Assembly: GCF_017945865.1 (NCBI RefSeq)
Contig: NZ_CP072829.1
Coordinates: 620,001 to 684,000 of the forward strand
From: Xiamenia xianingshaonis
GTDB lineage: Bacteria > Actinomycetota > Coriobacteriia > Coriobacteriales > Eggerthellaceae
Reading direction: 5' to 3'
Length of the DNA stretch: 64,000 bases
Shown here: positions 57,199 to 64,000 of the stretch, piece after piece
Layout of the letters: each line of letters opens with the position of its first letter
How positions within the stretch are numbered: position 1 is the stretch's first letter
Translations under genes and position numbers: made by a program
The notes under the pieces: model-generated
Told to the model about the DNA's origin: nothing
The model's database searches: none
What the model saw: only the letters and a program-made list of their open reading frames with translations

Positions 57199-57319
57199 AG
57201 GACAGTAAAGGGCCAGGTCGCAGGCGTGGCGTGCGAGAGGGTGATACGGCGTGCGGGCGAGCGCCGCGCGAGGGGCCCAAGGCGGCTGCGCGAGCGGGGG
57301 GGCGATGCGGCGTGCGCGG

Positions 57320-58969
57320 TTATTCGGAGGGATGCGTCTGCTCGTAGCCGAGTGCGATCAGCTCTTGGCGCGTGTGGACGCCGGTCTTTTCGTAGATGTG
57401 CTTCACGTGCGTCTGCACGGTCGATTGGCTGATGCACAGCAGCTCGGCGACGGCGGGCACGTTGCGCCCCGACAGCAGCAGCTGGGCGACTTCGCGCTCG
57501 CGTCGCGACAGGCCGAAGCGCAAGACCCAGTCGGCGGCGGCCTGCTCTGCGGGCGTGGCGGCCGGGGCCGTTGCTGCGGCTGGGGCGGTGCTTGCCGGAG
57601 CCTCGTTTGGGGCGTCTGGGGCCTCTACGGCAGCCGGGGCGGCCTGTTTTGCGGGCTGTTCGCCTGCCGCATCAACAGGGGCTTCTTCGGACGTTTGCGG
57701 GGCGCTGCCTTCGGCGTTCGCTCCGCTTGCCGTCTCGTTCGCGTCAGGCGCCTGCGCAGGCGTGGACGCCTGCTTCGCCAGCGCCGCTTCCAGCTCGACG
57801 CGCTGGAACGTCGTATTGACGCGCATGATGGAGAAGATGACGGCGATGACGATGACGTTGGCGCACACGAGCAGCACCATGGTCAGCGCCGTCGAATGCA
57901 GCGGCACGACGGCGGTCCCCACGACGACGCCCGCCGCCTCGGCGAACGCCAGAATGGCCAGGCCGCAGCCGAACAGCATTCGGGTGGAGAATCCCCGGCG
58001 GCGACAGATGGCGGAAAAGTGGGTGGTCAGCTGCACTTCGGCGATGTTGTGCGCCGCGAACACCAGCGCGAAGGCGACCACCTGGACGTTGGAGTCGATG
58101 ATGGCCACGGCGGTGAACCCAGCGAACATGAGCGGAACGAATATCCAGAAGGTTTTCACGGCCGGAAGGCGCAGCACATAGGTCATCACGGCCAGCGACA
58201 GCGACACGATGATGACGAGGGCCGCGACCGAAAGCGAGAACGCCAAGAACAGCGGGGCGTCGCCGTAGAGGCGCGAGACCGCCAACGGCCACATGATGCC
58301 GAACGCAAGCCACAGCACGGAAGTGTAGAGGGCGATCTTCCACTTGGTGAACGTGCTGCGCTCGGGCTCGACGACCTGCGCGATGCCTTCGGGAGCCGCC
58401 GGCGCCACCTCGTCGCGCCGGCCGATGTCGTGAAGAAGCACGGCGGCGCACGCGACGGGCAGCATGACGACGACGGGCAGTGACACGGCGGCGTTGTTGT
58501 TGACGGCCAGCGCGTATATGCCGGCCGCAAGAGCCATGGCCAGCGGCACGGCCCGCATGCTGAGCCGCACGCTCACGCTGCGGTACATGCTTGCAAAAGC
58601 CAAGGTCAGAAGGGCGTCTCCGGCACCAGCGACCGCAAAGGCGGCAACGCTTGCGGCAGCAGGGGCGGAAAGCGAGCTGAGCGCAAGGGCAAGCAGCGTC
58701 CCGCCCGACGCGCCCAGCGTCCCGCCTGCGACGAGCGCTTTGTCGGGGACGGCCTTGCCTTTGCGCCCCAGCGCAAACGGCACAAGCAGGCCCGCCGCGC
58801 AGGCGATCAGGTAGCCCAGGCGCCCTTCGACGAGGCAGGCATACGGGTCCGGGGCGAAGACGACCATGAGCGGCGCAAAGAAGACGCACATGCGCCACGC
58901 ATACAAGAACGCCTGCCCGCAAAATCGAAAAGGTGGTATGGCAAGTTGTGTCTCCATGGCCCCTAGCAT
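57320..58969 (-). CDS. Membrane-anchored LuxR-family regulator
   Basis: The 549-residue protein has an N-terminal domain with ~12 hydrophobic helices (residues ~15-400), resembling a transporter-like sensor. An Ala/Pro/Glu-rich linker (~405-475) follows, then a C-terminal LuxR/GerE helix-turn-helix (LSRREREVAQLLLSGRNVPA, then STVQTHVKHIYEKTGVHTR). Such fusions are abundant in Eggerthellaceae, often beside DMSO-reductase-type operons. It probably senses the substrate or membrane state and controls the operon 272 bases downstream. ATG 58969 is 9 bases after GGAGG; ATG 58957 is possible. Confidence 0.88.
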   Translation of the reverse strand: MLGAMETQLAIPPFRFCGQAFLYAWRMCVFFAPLMVVFAPDPYACLVEGRLGYLIACAAGLLVPFALGRKGKAVPDKALVAGGTLGASGGTLLALALSSLSAPAAASVAAFAVAGAGDALLTLAFASMYRSVSVRLSMRAVPLAMALAAGIYALAVNNNAAVSLPVVVMLPVACAAVLLHDIGRRDEVAPAAPEGIAQVVEPERSTFTKWKIALYTSVLWLAFGIMWPLAVSRLYGDAPLFLAFSLSVAALVIIVSLSLAVMTYVLRLPAVKTFWIFVPLMFAGFTAVAIIDSNVQVVAFALVFAAHNIAEVQLTTHFSAICRRRGFSTRMLFGCGLAILAFAEAAGVVVGTAVVPLHSTALTMVLLVCANVIVIAVIFSIMRVNTTFQRVELEAALAKQASTPAQAPDANETASGANAEGSAPQTSEEAPVDAAGEQPAKQAAPAAVEAPDAPNEAPASTAPAAATAPAATPAEQAAADWVLRFGLSRREREVAQLLLSGRNVPAVAELLCISQSTVQTHVKHIYEKTGVHTRQELIALGYEQTHPSE

Positions 58970-59029
58970 ACCATTGAACCTCCCGCTCGTGTTCTGCCGT
59001 CCAAAACTCGAAAAGCTGCACGGGGCAAA

Positions 59030-59049
59030 ATCCCCTAGTTTTTAGGGTG
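59030..59049 (-). promoter_or_regulatory. Candidate LuxR-type operator upstream of the membrane-LuxR gene
   Basis: On the minus strand the sequence CACCCTAAAAACTAGGGGAT contains the dyad CCCTA-N5-TAGGG. It sits ~60-80 bases before the regulator's start codon, suitable for autoregulation, and nearly repeats the element at 57179. Confidence 0.55.
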
Positions 59050-59149
59050 CAAAAATGCACACGGCGAAGCTTTCGGGGCGCTTGCAACCCCGACACGGCG
59101 GCAATTATGCGGGTCGTGCCATATGCTGGCGCGTTGGTAGCATTTCGGG

Positions 59150-59490
59150 GGGCGAGCGGGCTTGTAAGCCGGGTTCTGTCGAGGGCGATCATTTATCTCG
59201 AACCGCCGTCGCCGACGGTCTCCAGCACGCAACCCGAACGCAGGACGGGCCGCCCTGCAGCGTTCCTATTTGCGCTTGCTCCAGATGGGGTTTGCCAAGC
59301 CGCGCCGTTGCCGACGCGCTGGTGCGCTCTTACCGCACCGTTTCAGCTTTTCTCCTGCGCAGCAGGGGAGTTTTCTTTTCTGTGGCACTGATCCGTCGGG
59401 TCGCCCCGCCCAGCCGTTAGCTGGCATCCTGCCCTTTGGAGCCCGGACTTTCCTCACGCCGAAGCGCGCGATCGCCTGGCCCGCTCGCGG
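59150..59490 (-). ncRNA. rnpB: RNase P RNA (bacterial type A)
   Basis: On the minus strand the conserved 5' core GAGGAAAGTCCGGGCTCC and the near-3' ACAGAACCCGGCTTAC segment are both present. Helix P1 is formed by GCGAGCGGG near 59488-59480 with CCCGCTCGC at 59160-59152. Total length is ~340 bases. TAGAAT on the minus strand (59502-59497) is placed correctly as the -10. The RNA processes tRNA 5' ends. The exact ends are estimates. Confidence 0.93.
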
Positions 59491-59532
59491 GGTATCATTC
59501 TAGCAGCATTCCGCTGAATTCATGAAAGGAAC

Positions 59533-60171
59533 GTGAACGCCGTGGGCGTCTGTGCGCTGGTTGCAGCATCCGATTTCAACAGGGAAGACTTTTGCGCCCG
59601 CCACGCCGCGGGCGAGTTCGACTATGTGATCGCCGTCGACGGGGGCTATGCGCACCTGGAAAGCGCGGGCATAAAGCCCGACATGGCGCTGGGCGACTTC
59701 GACTCGCTCGGCTACAAGCCTGCGGGCCTGCGCGTGGCGGCGTATCCGCCGGAAAAGGACAAGTCCGACCTCGAGCTGGCTTTCGATCGGGCCTGTGCGC
59801 TCAAACACGACGAGGTGGTCGTGTACGGGGCGCTGGGCGGCCGTCTCGACCACACGCTGGCGAACCTGCAGCTGTTCGCGAAGTTCTCCGAGGACGGCCT
59901 CTACGTCACGGCGGTGGGACAACATGAAGCCATTCGCGCTCTGACCGGGCCCGACGTGTTGGAGCTGCCGGCGCTTGAAGCGGGGACCGTGTCGGTGTTT
60001 TCGGTGTCGGACGTGGCGCAGGGCGTCATCGAGACGGGCATGAAGTACTCGCTCGACGACGAGCCGCTGACGAACCGCACGTCGCGCGGCGTGTCCAACG
60101 AACTTCTCGGAAAGCCGGCCACCGTGGCCGTGGAAAGCGGCACGCTGCTCGTGTTCTACCCGCTGAGGTAG
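59533..60171 (+). CDS. thiN: Thiamine pyrophosphokinase
   Basis: The 212-residue protein has the TPK motifs AVDGGYAHL, MALGDFDSLG, EKDKSDLELAFD, GALGGRLDHTLANL and the C-terminal SRGVSNELLG. It transfers pyrophosphate from ATP to thiamine, making the coenzyme directly. GTG 59533 follows GAAAGGA closely; GTG 59542 is an alternative. It diverges from rnpB and has no TPP riboswitch that I can see upstream. Confidence 0.93.
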   Translation: MNAVGVCALVAASDFNREDFCARHAAGEFDYVIAVDGGYAHLESAGIKPDMALGDFDSLGYKPAGLRVAAYPPEKDKSDLELAFDRACALKHDEVVVYGALGGRLDHTLANLQLFAKFSEDGLYVTAVGQHEAIRALTGPDVLELPALEAGTVSVFSVSDVAQGVIETGMKYSLDDEPLTNRTSRGVSNELLGKPATVAVESGTLLVFYPLR

Positions 60172-60383
60172 TCGGGCAGAAGGGTGGAAGTCGTCGTTGC
60201 AAGTCGGGGGACGGTGGCTGCGCCGACGGGGCTACGCTTTGACGCGTCGTCGCGCCGAGCCAAGGTCTCGGCGCTCCTTTGGCTGGGACCAAAGCTCCGC
60301 CCCGCCGGCGCAGCCACCTGCCGCGGGGGCTGGTCGGTCGTGAACGCCGCCAGCGGAACCGCCTGCCGCGGCGCCGCCTTCTG

Positions 60384-61610
60384 CTATCCTTCCGTGACGT
60401 TCGCGTCGTCTTGCGCGACCGGCCTCTCGCCGCGCACTTCGCGCAGCTTCTGCAAGAACTTGCGGTCGAGTTCGGCCAGCCCTTCTTCGTTTTCGGCCCA
60501 TTGGTGCGTCAACGTGCCGAACGGCAGCTCGAACCCGCATGCTTCCAAGCCCTTGCACACCTCGTCCGGGCCGGACGCTTTCCAGCCGTACGACCCGAAC
60601 GGGATGCCGATGCGCGCCCGCGGCGACAGTCCTTTCAGGTAGCACAAAAAGCTGGCGACGGTGGGCATCATGCCGTTGTTGAGCGACGGCGATCCCACGG
60701 CGATGTAGCGGGCGGACAAGACCTCGGTCATGATGTCGGACACGTGGTTCGCCTTCAGGTCGAACAGCCGCGCGGGAATGCCTTCTTCGATGAACGCCTC
60801 TACCAGCTGCAACGCCATGGCTTCGGTCGCGTGCCACATGGAGTCGTACACGACGATGGCGTAGTCGTCGGGCTCAAGGGAGGCCCATGTTTCGTAGGCG
60901 GCCATGATGTCGGCGATGTAGCTGCGCCAAATAATGCCGTGAGCAGGCGCGACGAGGTCGATTTCCGTGTCGGCGAGCGCATCGAGCAGGCGTCGCACGT
61001 GCTTGGAATAGGGCATCACGATGTTGGCGTAGTACTTTTTCGCCTGCTGGAGCACTTCGTCGCGGCCGACCTCGTCGTCGAAGTGCTTGGAGGACGCGAA
61101 GTGCTGGCCGAACGCGTCGTTGGAGAACAGGATGCGGTCGACGTCGGAATAGGTTGCCATGTTGTCGGGCCAGTGCACCATCATCGCATGGGTGAACGTG
61201 AGCGTGCGCTTGCCGATGGAAAGCGTGTCGCCGGATTTCACGGGCAGGTAGGCGTAGTCGTCGCCGTAGTGGGCGCGCAGGCCGCGTTCTCCCCACGGGT
61301 CGCTCGTGACGATGGTGGCGTTCGGCGCTTCTTGCATGATGCGCGGAATGGCGCCGGAGTGGTCCTGCTCCACGTGGTTGGACACGACGTATTCGATGCG
61401 GGCGGGGTCGATGATGCCGGCGATGCGTTCGATCATTTCGTCCGCGAACGGGCCTTTGCACGTGTCGATGAGCGTGACGTGTTCGTCGACGATCAGGTAG
61501 GCGTTGTAGGTTGATCCGCGTTGGGTCGTGTAGCCGTGGAAGTTGCGCTCGTTCCAGTCGATGCCGCCGACCCAGTAGACGTCCGGTTTGATGTCGATCG
61601 CTCGTAGCAT
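60384..61610 (-). CDS. Flavodiiron protein (FprA-type O2/NO reductase)
   Basis: The 408-residue protein has an N-terminal beta-lactamase-like diiron domain with ligands in SNHVEQDHSG, the MMVHWPDNM region, FSNDAFGQH and APAHGIIWR. A C-terminal flavodoxin domain follows (IVVYDSMWHATEAMA, then GSPSLNNGMMP and FGSYGW). It reduces O2 or NO to water or N2O in anaerobes, fed by rubredoxin or a similar donor not seen here. There is no fused rubredoxin domain. It converges on the thiamine pyrophosphokinase gene. Confidence 0.94.
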   Translation of the reverse strand: MLRAIDIKPDVYWVGGIDWNERNFHGYTTQRGSTYNAYLIVDEHVTLIDTCKGPFADEMIERIAGIIDPARIEYVVSNHVEQDHSGAIPRIMQEAPNATIVTSDPWGERGLRAHYGDDYAYLPVKSGDTLSIGKRTLTFTHAMMVHWPDNMATYSDVDRILFSNDAFGQHFASSKHFDDEVGRDEVLQQAKKYYANIVMPYSKHVRRLLDALADTEIDLVAPAHGIIWRSYIADIMAAYETWASLEPDDYAIVVYDSMWHATEAMALQLVEAFIEEGIPARLFDLKANHVSDIMTEVLSARYIAVGSPSLNNGMMPTVASFLCYLKGLSPRARIGIPFGSYGWKASGPDEVCKGLEACGFELPFGTLTHQWAENEEGLAELDRKFLQKLREVRGERPVAQDDANVTEG

Positions 61611-61769
61611 GGAAATCCTTTCTTGCCGTGGTGCACGATAGGTCGATTGTAGGCCGACGCCGCGCCGACCTGCGCGCAGCGCTCCGCTTTTTCACGACGG
61701 AGAGGAGAATTGTAATGCAGCCGACACACGGGCCGGCAGGGAAGGGCCAGGCTGCCGGTTTTGCCGCCG

Positions 61770-62375
61770 TCAGAGACCTTGCGTCTTGAACGTCTCGTAC
61801 CCTTCATAGGCGTAGCTCGCATCAATGCCCTTCATATAGATCTCGCGGCTGTGCACGCGATCCGTCAACGCATCTCTGAGCAGCACCTTTATCTCGGTGG
61901 TCCGTATGGGGCTTCGTTCCATCGCTAAAAGATAGTCTTGCTTGTCCACCTTGCTCCAATCGACGACGTTGCCGATTTCCTGGCGAAGCATGTGGTCGAG
62001 CCATATGCGCATGCTGCGTCCATTGCCTTCTCTGAAAGGATGGGCGACGTTCATCTCGACGTACTTGTCGATGATCTCGTCAAAGGACGACTGCGGCATC
62101 TCTTCTATCTTTGAGACGGACTCCTTTAGATAGAGGACAGGGGCGAACCTGAAACTGCCTTTGGACAGGTTGACATCGCGCAGCTTTCCCGCGAAATCGT
62201 AGATCTCGCCAAAGAGCTGCTCGTGAATGAAGGCAAGGCTCTCGAAGGAGCCCGCCTCGTGCGCGGCAAGCAGGTCCTTTTCGAAGAGCTCGGCAGCCTT
62301 CTGCTTCGACAAGCGCTCTTCCTCGCGAGCAAGCGCTGCAGCGTCGTTGATTGACAGCTTGTTTCGGAGAACCAA
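61770..62375 (-). CDS. Class III Fic-domain AMP-transferase
   Basis: The 201-residue protein has the Fic motif HPFREGNGRS (H112 to R120), with catalytic His and the phosphate-binding loop. An inhibitory-helix motif is visible at the C-terminus: S187-Y-A-Y-E191-G192 fits (S/T)xxxE(G/N). That places it in class III, as in Neisseria NmFic (about the same length), where the Glu blocks ATP until it is moved. It probably AMPylates or otherwise nucleotidylates a target protein. No antitoxin gene is adjacent, as expected when inhibition is internal. Confidence 0.88.
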   Translation of the reverse strand: MVLRNKLSINDAAALAREEERLSKQKAAELFEKDLLAAHEAGSFESLAFIHEQLFGEIYDFAGKLRDVNLSKGSFRFAPVLYLKESVSKIEEMPQSSFDEIIDKYVEMNVAHPFREGNGRSMRIWLDHMLRQEIGNVVDWSKVDKQDYLLAMERSPIRTTEIKVLLRDALTDRVHSREIYMKGIDASYAYEGYETFKTQGL

Positions 62376-62400
62376 GGAGACCCCTTAGACGGCGCGAATA

Positions 62401-62427
62401 CAAAAACGGTGCCCCGTGGGACACCGT
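62401..62427 (-). terminator. Intrinsic terminator of the tRNA operon
   Basis: On the minus strand ACGGTGTCCC-ACG-GGGCACCGT (one bulge) is followed by TTTTTG. It lies 10 bases beyond the encoded CCA of tRNA-Glu and 26 bases before the Fic start. Confidence 0.85.
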
Positions 62428-62436
62428 ATGGTTATT

Positions 62437-62513
62437 TGGTAGCTCCGACCGGATTCGAACCGGCGACCTCCGCCTTGAGAGGGCGGCGTCCTAAACCGCT
62501 AGACGACGGAGCC
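62437..62513 (-). tRNA. tRNA-Glu (CTC anticodon)
   Basis: The cloverleaf is clear on the minus strand. Acceptor GGCTCCG pairs with CGGAGCT (first pair G-U), the anticodon arm is CCGCC-CTCTCAA-GGCGG, and the T arm contains GGTTCGAATCC. CCA is encoded. It follows tRNA-Gln on the same transcript. Confidence 0.95.
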
Positions 62514-62540
62514 ACATATGTTGTCGCGCTGTATCGTAAG

Positions 62541-62614
62541 TGGCTGGGGTGGAAGGAGTCGAACCCTCACATACGGCACCAGAAACCGCTGTCCTGCCAT
62601 TAGACGACACCCCA
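62541..62614 (-). tRNA. tRNA-Gln (CTG anticodon)
   Basis: On the minus strand acceptor TGGGGTG pairs with CACCCCA, the D arm has GTCTAATGGCAGGAC, the anticodon loop is TTCTGGT (CTG), and the T arm contains GGTTCGACTCC. The discriminator is G and CCA is encoded. Confidence 0.93.
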
Positions 62615-62660
62615 TCGGACTTCCGATGCACACCCGCTAAAGGTGTGAGCGCGAGAAAGT

Positions 62661-62689
62661 ATATTACGGCAATGCACGTTTTCCGTCAA
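62661..62689 (-). promoter_or_regulatory. Promoter of the tRNA-Gln/tRNA-Glu operon
   Basis: On the minus strand TTGACG, a 17-base spacer and TAATAT lie ~47 bases before the tRNA-Gln 5' end. It is the closest match to consensus in this window, as expected for a stable RNA operon. Confidence 0.8.
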
Positions 62690-62912
62690 GCGCTTTTTTC
62701 AACTTTTTTGGCCGAAAGCGATGAGAGCAGCAAACGGCTTTGGCAGGTGTCAGGCAGCGGGCGCCTGACAGGCGATATGCGGGGGCGTTTTAGGGACAGC
62801 ATGAGCGGTACCGAATTCGTCCCTTTTTGCTGTACTGCCGCCGCTCAAGCCGATTCTGTCATCCAAATGGTGTAGCAATGGGGAGAAAATCAGAAATGGT
62901 TTCGGAGACGAT
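62690..62912. repeat. Intergenic stretch with two palindromic units
   Basis: TGTCAGGC (62748-62755) and GCCTGACA (62763-62770) form an 8-bp hairpin. AGGGAC (62792-62797) and GTCCCT (62819-62824) flank CGGTACCG and are followed by a T-tract (to 62828), which gives a weak terminator-like form. The AGGGAC and ATTCGTC pieces recall the palindrome at 6757. No gene is seen. Confidence 0.5.
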
Positions 62913-62940
62913 TTGAATTGTCGCTCGGTAGCGCTATGAT
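62913..62940 (+). promoter_or_regulatory. Promoter of the glucosaminidase-like gene
   Basis: TTGAAT (62913-62918), a 16-base spacer and TATGAT (62935-62940). The -10 is embedded in GCGCTATGATAGCGC, a palindrome that could be an operator. The ATG follows ~45 bases later. Confidence 0.65.
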
Positions 62941-62984
62941 AGCGCCCATCGATGTTCGAGCGCCGATGGGAGGAGGCCGCCGTC

Positions 62985-63989
62985 ATGATGAAGAAGCGCG
63001 ATTCGGTTGCGCCGGGACGTCTTGTCGTCTCGGGCGCGTTGGCGGTCCTTCTGGGAGCATCGATGCTGCCGGGATGCGTGCCGTCTGGAAGTGCGGAGGC
63101 CACGGAGGCTCCGGCGGATGCGGCCGCCCAGCAGGCCGACGAAGAAAAGCAAGCCGCCCTTGAGCGCAAGCGCGAAGCCTACGAGAACGCGCTCGACGAG
63201 AAGCGGGCTGACCGTGGCGAGGCCGCTGCAGCTGCAAGGGCCATCGGGGAAGAGATTCGCCGCCGCCAAGAGGCGCTGCAAGAAATCGCGTTCGTCGGCG
63301 AGGGCGTCGTGAACCACGGCGACACCAACACCAGCTCGGCCACGGCCCGTTCCACTTCCGCCGCCCGCGCCGCCGCCGAGGCTGCCGCAGCGGCAGCCGA
63401 CGCCATCTCGTCTGCCGGCGAGATCGAGGGCTTCGGCGGCTTGGACGGCACGTATTCGGGCGGGGGCTACGAGCCGCCTGAGATGACCGACAAGCTCACC
63501 ATCGACGACATTCTCGCGTGCAAGTCGCGCCAGGAGCTGGTCGATCTGCTCGCGCCGGTGTATGCCCGCTACGCCCAGCAGTACGGCCTGCGCTATCCGG
63601 GCGTCTTCGCTGTGCAAACCATCTACGAAACGCTTGGTGGCATCGGGTCGGGTGGCTCCATCGCCAACTGCGCCCGGCAGGACAACAATTTGGCAGGTCT
63701 GAAATTCGTCGGCCAGGCCGGCGCTACCGAGGGCATCGTGTCGAGCGAAGGCGACCACTACGCCCATTTCCCCACGGTGGAGGACTACATCGCCTATTGC
63801 ATGAAGTTCGTCGGCACGTCGCAGACCCATTCCGACAGCCGTGCGGCGCAAAACTCTATGGTCGACTTCACCGACGTGTACGTGCGCCGCTGGTTTTTGG
63901 GCGAAGGCAACGAAGACGTTTACCCGTATTACCATGAGAATATGTTGACCGATTACGTCACCTATGGCATGTCGCGCTACGAGCTGTAG
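62985..63989 (+). CDS. Secreted lipoprotein with glucosaminidase-type domain
   Basis: The 334-residue protein has a signal peptide with lipobox-like LPGC (SMLPGCVPSG) and an Ala/Glu/Lys/Arg-rich coiled coil (residues ~40-95). An Ala/Gly-rich linker follows, then a C-terminal domain resembling the endo-beta-N-acetylglucosaminidase family: VFAVQTIYETLGG with the likely catalytic Glu, NNLAGLKFVG, and HYAHFPTVEDYIAYCMKFV. It would cut peptidoglycan glycan strands at the cell surface. GGAGGAGG lies before ATG 62985 (62988 is also possible). The stop is 11 bases from the window edge. Confidence 0.82.
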   Translation: MMKKRDSVAPGRLVVSGALAVLLGASMLPGCVPSGSAEATEAPADAAAQQADEEKQAALERKREAYENALDEKRADRGEAAAAARAIGEEIRRRQEALQEIAFVGEGVVNHGDTNTSSATARSTSAARAAAEAAAAAADAISSAGEIEGFGGLDGTYSGGGYEPPEMTDKLTIDDILACKSRQELVDLLAPVYARYAQQYGLRYPGVFAVQTIYETLGGIGSGGSIANCARQDNNLAGLKFVGQAGATEGIVSSEGDHYAHFPTVEDYIAYCMKFVGTSQTHSDSRAAQNSMVDFTDVYVRRWFLGEGNEDVYPYYHENMLTDYVTYGMSRYEL

Positions 63990-64000
63990 GCCGCGGCAAA

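Noticed and set aside
53802-57200. 1132-codon open frame on the plus strand across the Mo-oxidoreductase operon
   Set aside because: It is antisense to well-recognised genes; long opposite-strand frames are common at this GC. The translation is Arg/Val/His/Gly-rich with no family motifs.
59491-59532. TPP riboswitch upstream of thiamine pyrophosphokinase
   Set aside because: The gap is too short and lacks the conserved CTGAGA and ACCTGA elements; it is shared with the rnpB promoter.
60172-60383. Possible gene or RNA between thiN and the flavodiiron gene
   Set aside because: No frame with motifs or start signals and no clear terminator or RNA fold; it appears to be a plain convergent gap.

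Overview
The window is high-GC, densely coded bacterial chromosome. It carries a divisome set typical of actinobacteria (SepF, DivIVA, YggT, FtsQ, FtsZ ending in an acidic [14 protein letters not shown] tail, and no ftsA). It also has a Rho with a long low-complexity N-terminus, a secreted protein with cell-wall-binding repeats, and a DMSO-reductase-type operon next to a LuxR regulator that carries a membrane domain. Together these suggest class Coriobacteriia, most likely Eggerthellaceae. This is inference from gene content; no rRNA is present.

Layout. 1-6738 is histidine biosynthesis: the 3' part of a HisZ-HisG fusion, then hisD-hisC-hisB-hisH-hisA-hisF in a tightly overlapping operon, and hisI after a 206-base gap containing a large inverted repeat. 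6739-11908 is an island-like stretch: a perfect 35+35 palindrome, a lower-GC promoter region, a 1355-residue secreted repeat protein whose composition changes about three quarters of the way along, and 630 bases of hairpin-rich non-coding DNA. 11909-20034 holds a transaldolase-like aldolase, rho, sppA, an unusual MetRS-like protein, rnhA and an NlpC/P60 hydrolase. 20149-29933 holds a DUF1846 protein, pyrG, moaA, moaC, a lipid kinase, serA, yebC and xerD.

30241-51949 is the division and cell-wall cluster. It runs mraZ-rsmH-ftsL-ftsI-murE-murF-mraY-murD-ftsW-murG-murC-murB-ftsQ-ftsZ-pgeF-yggS-sepF-proC-yggT-divIVA. It starts at a promoter covered by 10-bp-phased GGG boxes, as expected for MraZ autoregulation, and ends in an intrinsic terminator. 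ftsZ has its own promoter.

52179-58969, on the minus strand, is a molybdenum respiratory operon: Tat-exported catalytic subunit, four-cluster ferredoxin, TorD chaperone and two membrane proteins. It lies downstream of the membrane-LuxR gene. A 20-base motif (18/20 identical) occurs upstream of both the regulator and the operon and is the best candidate here for an undescribed regulatory circuit. The remainder is rnpB, thiamine pyrophosphokinase, a flavodiiron protein, a class III Fic protein, a tRNA-Glu/tRNA-Gln pair with a clear promoter and terminator, and a secreted glucosaminidase-like lipoprotein.

The moa genes make molybdopterin, which the DMSO-reductase family needs. The flavodiiron protein and the Mo operon suggest an anaerobe that uses alternative electron acceptors and detoxifies O2 or NO.
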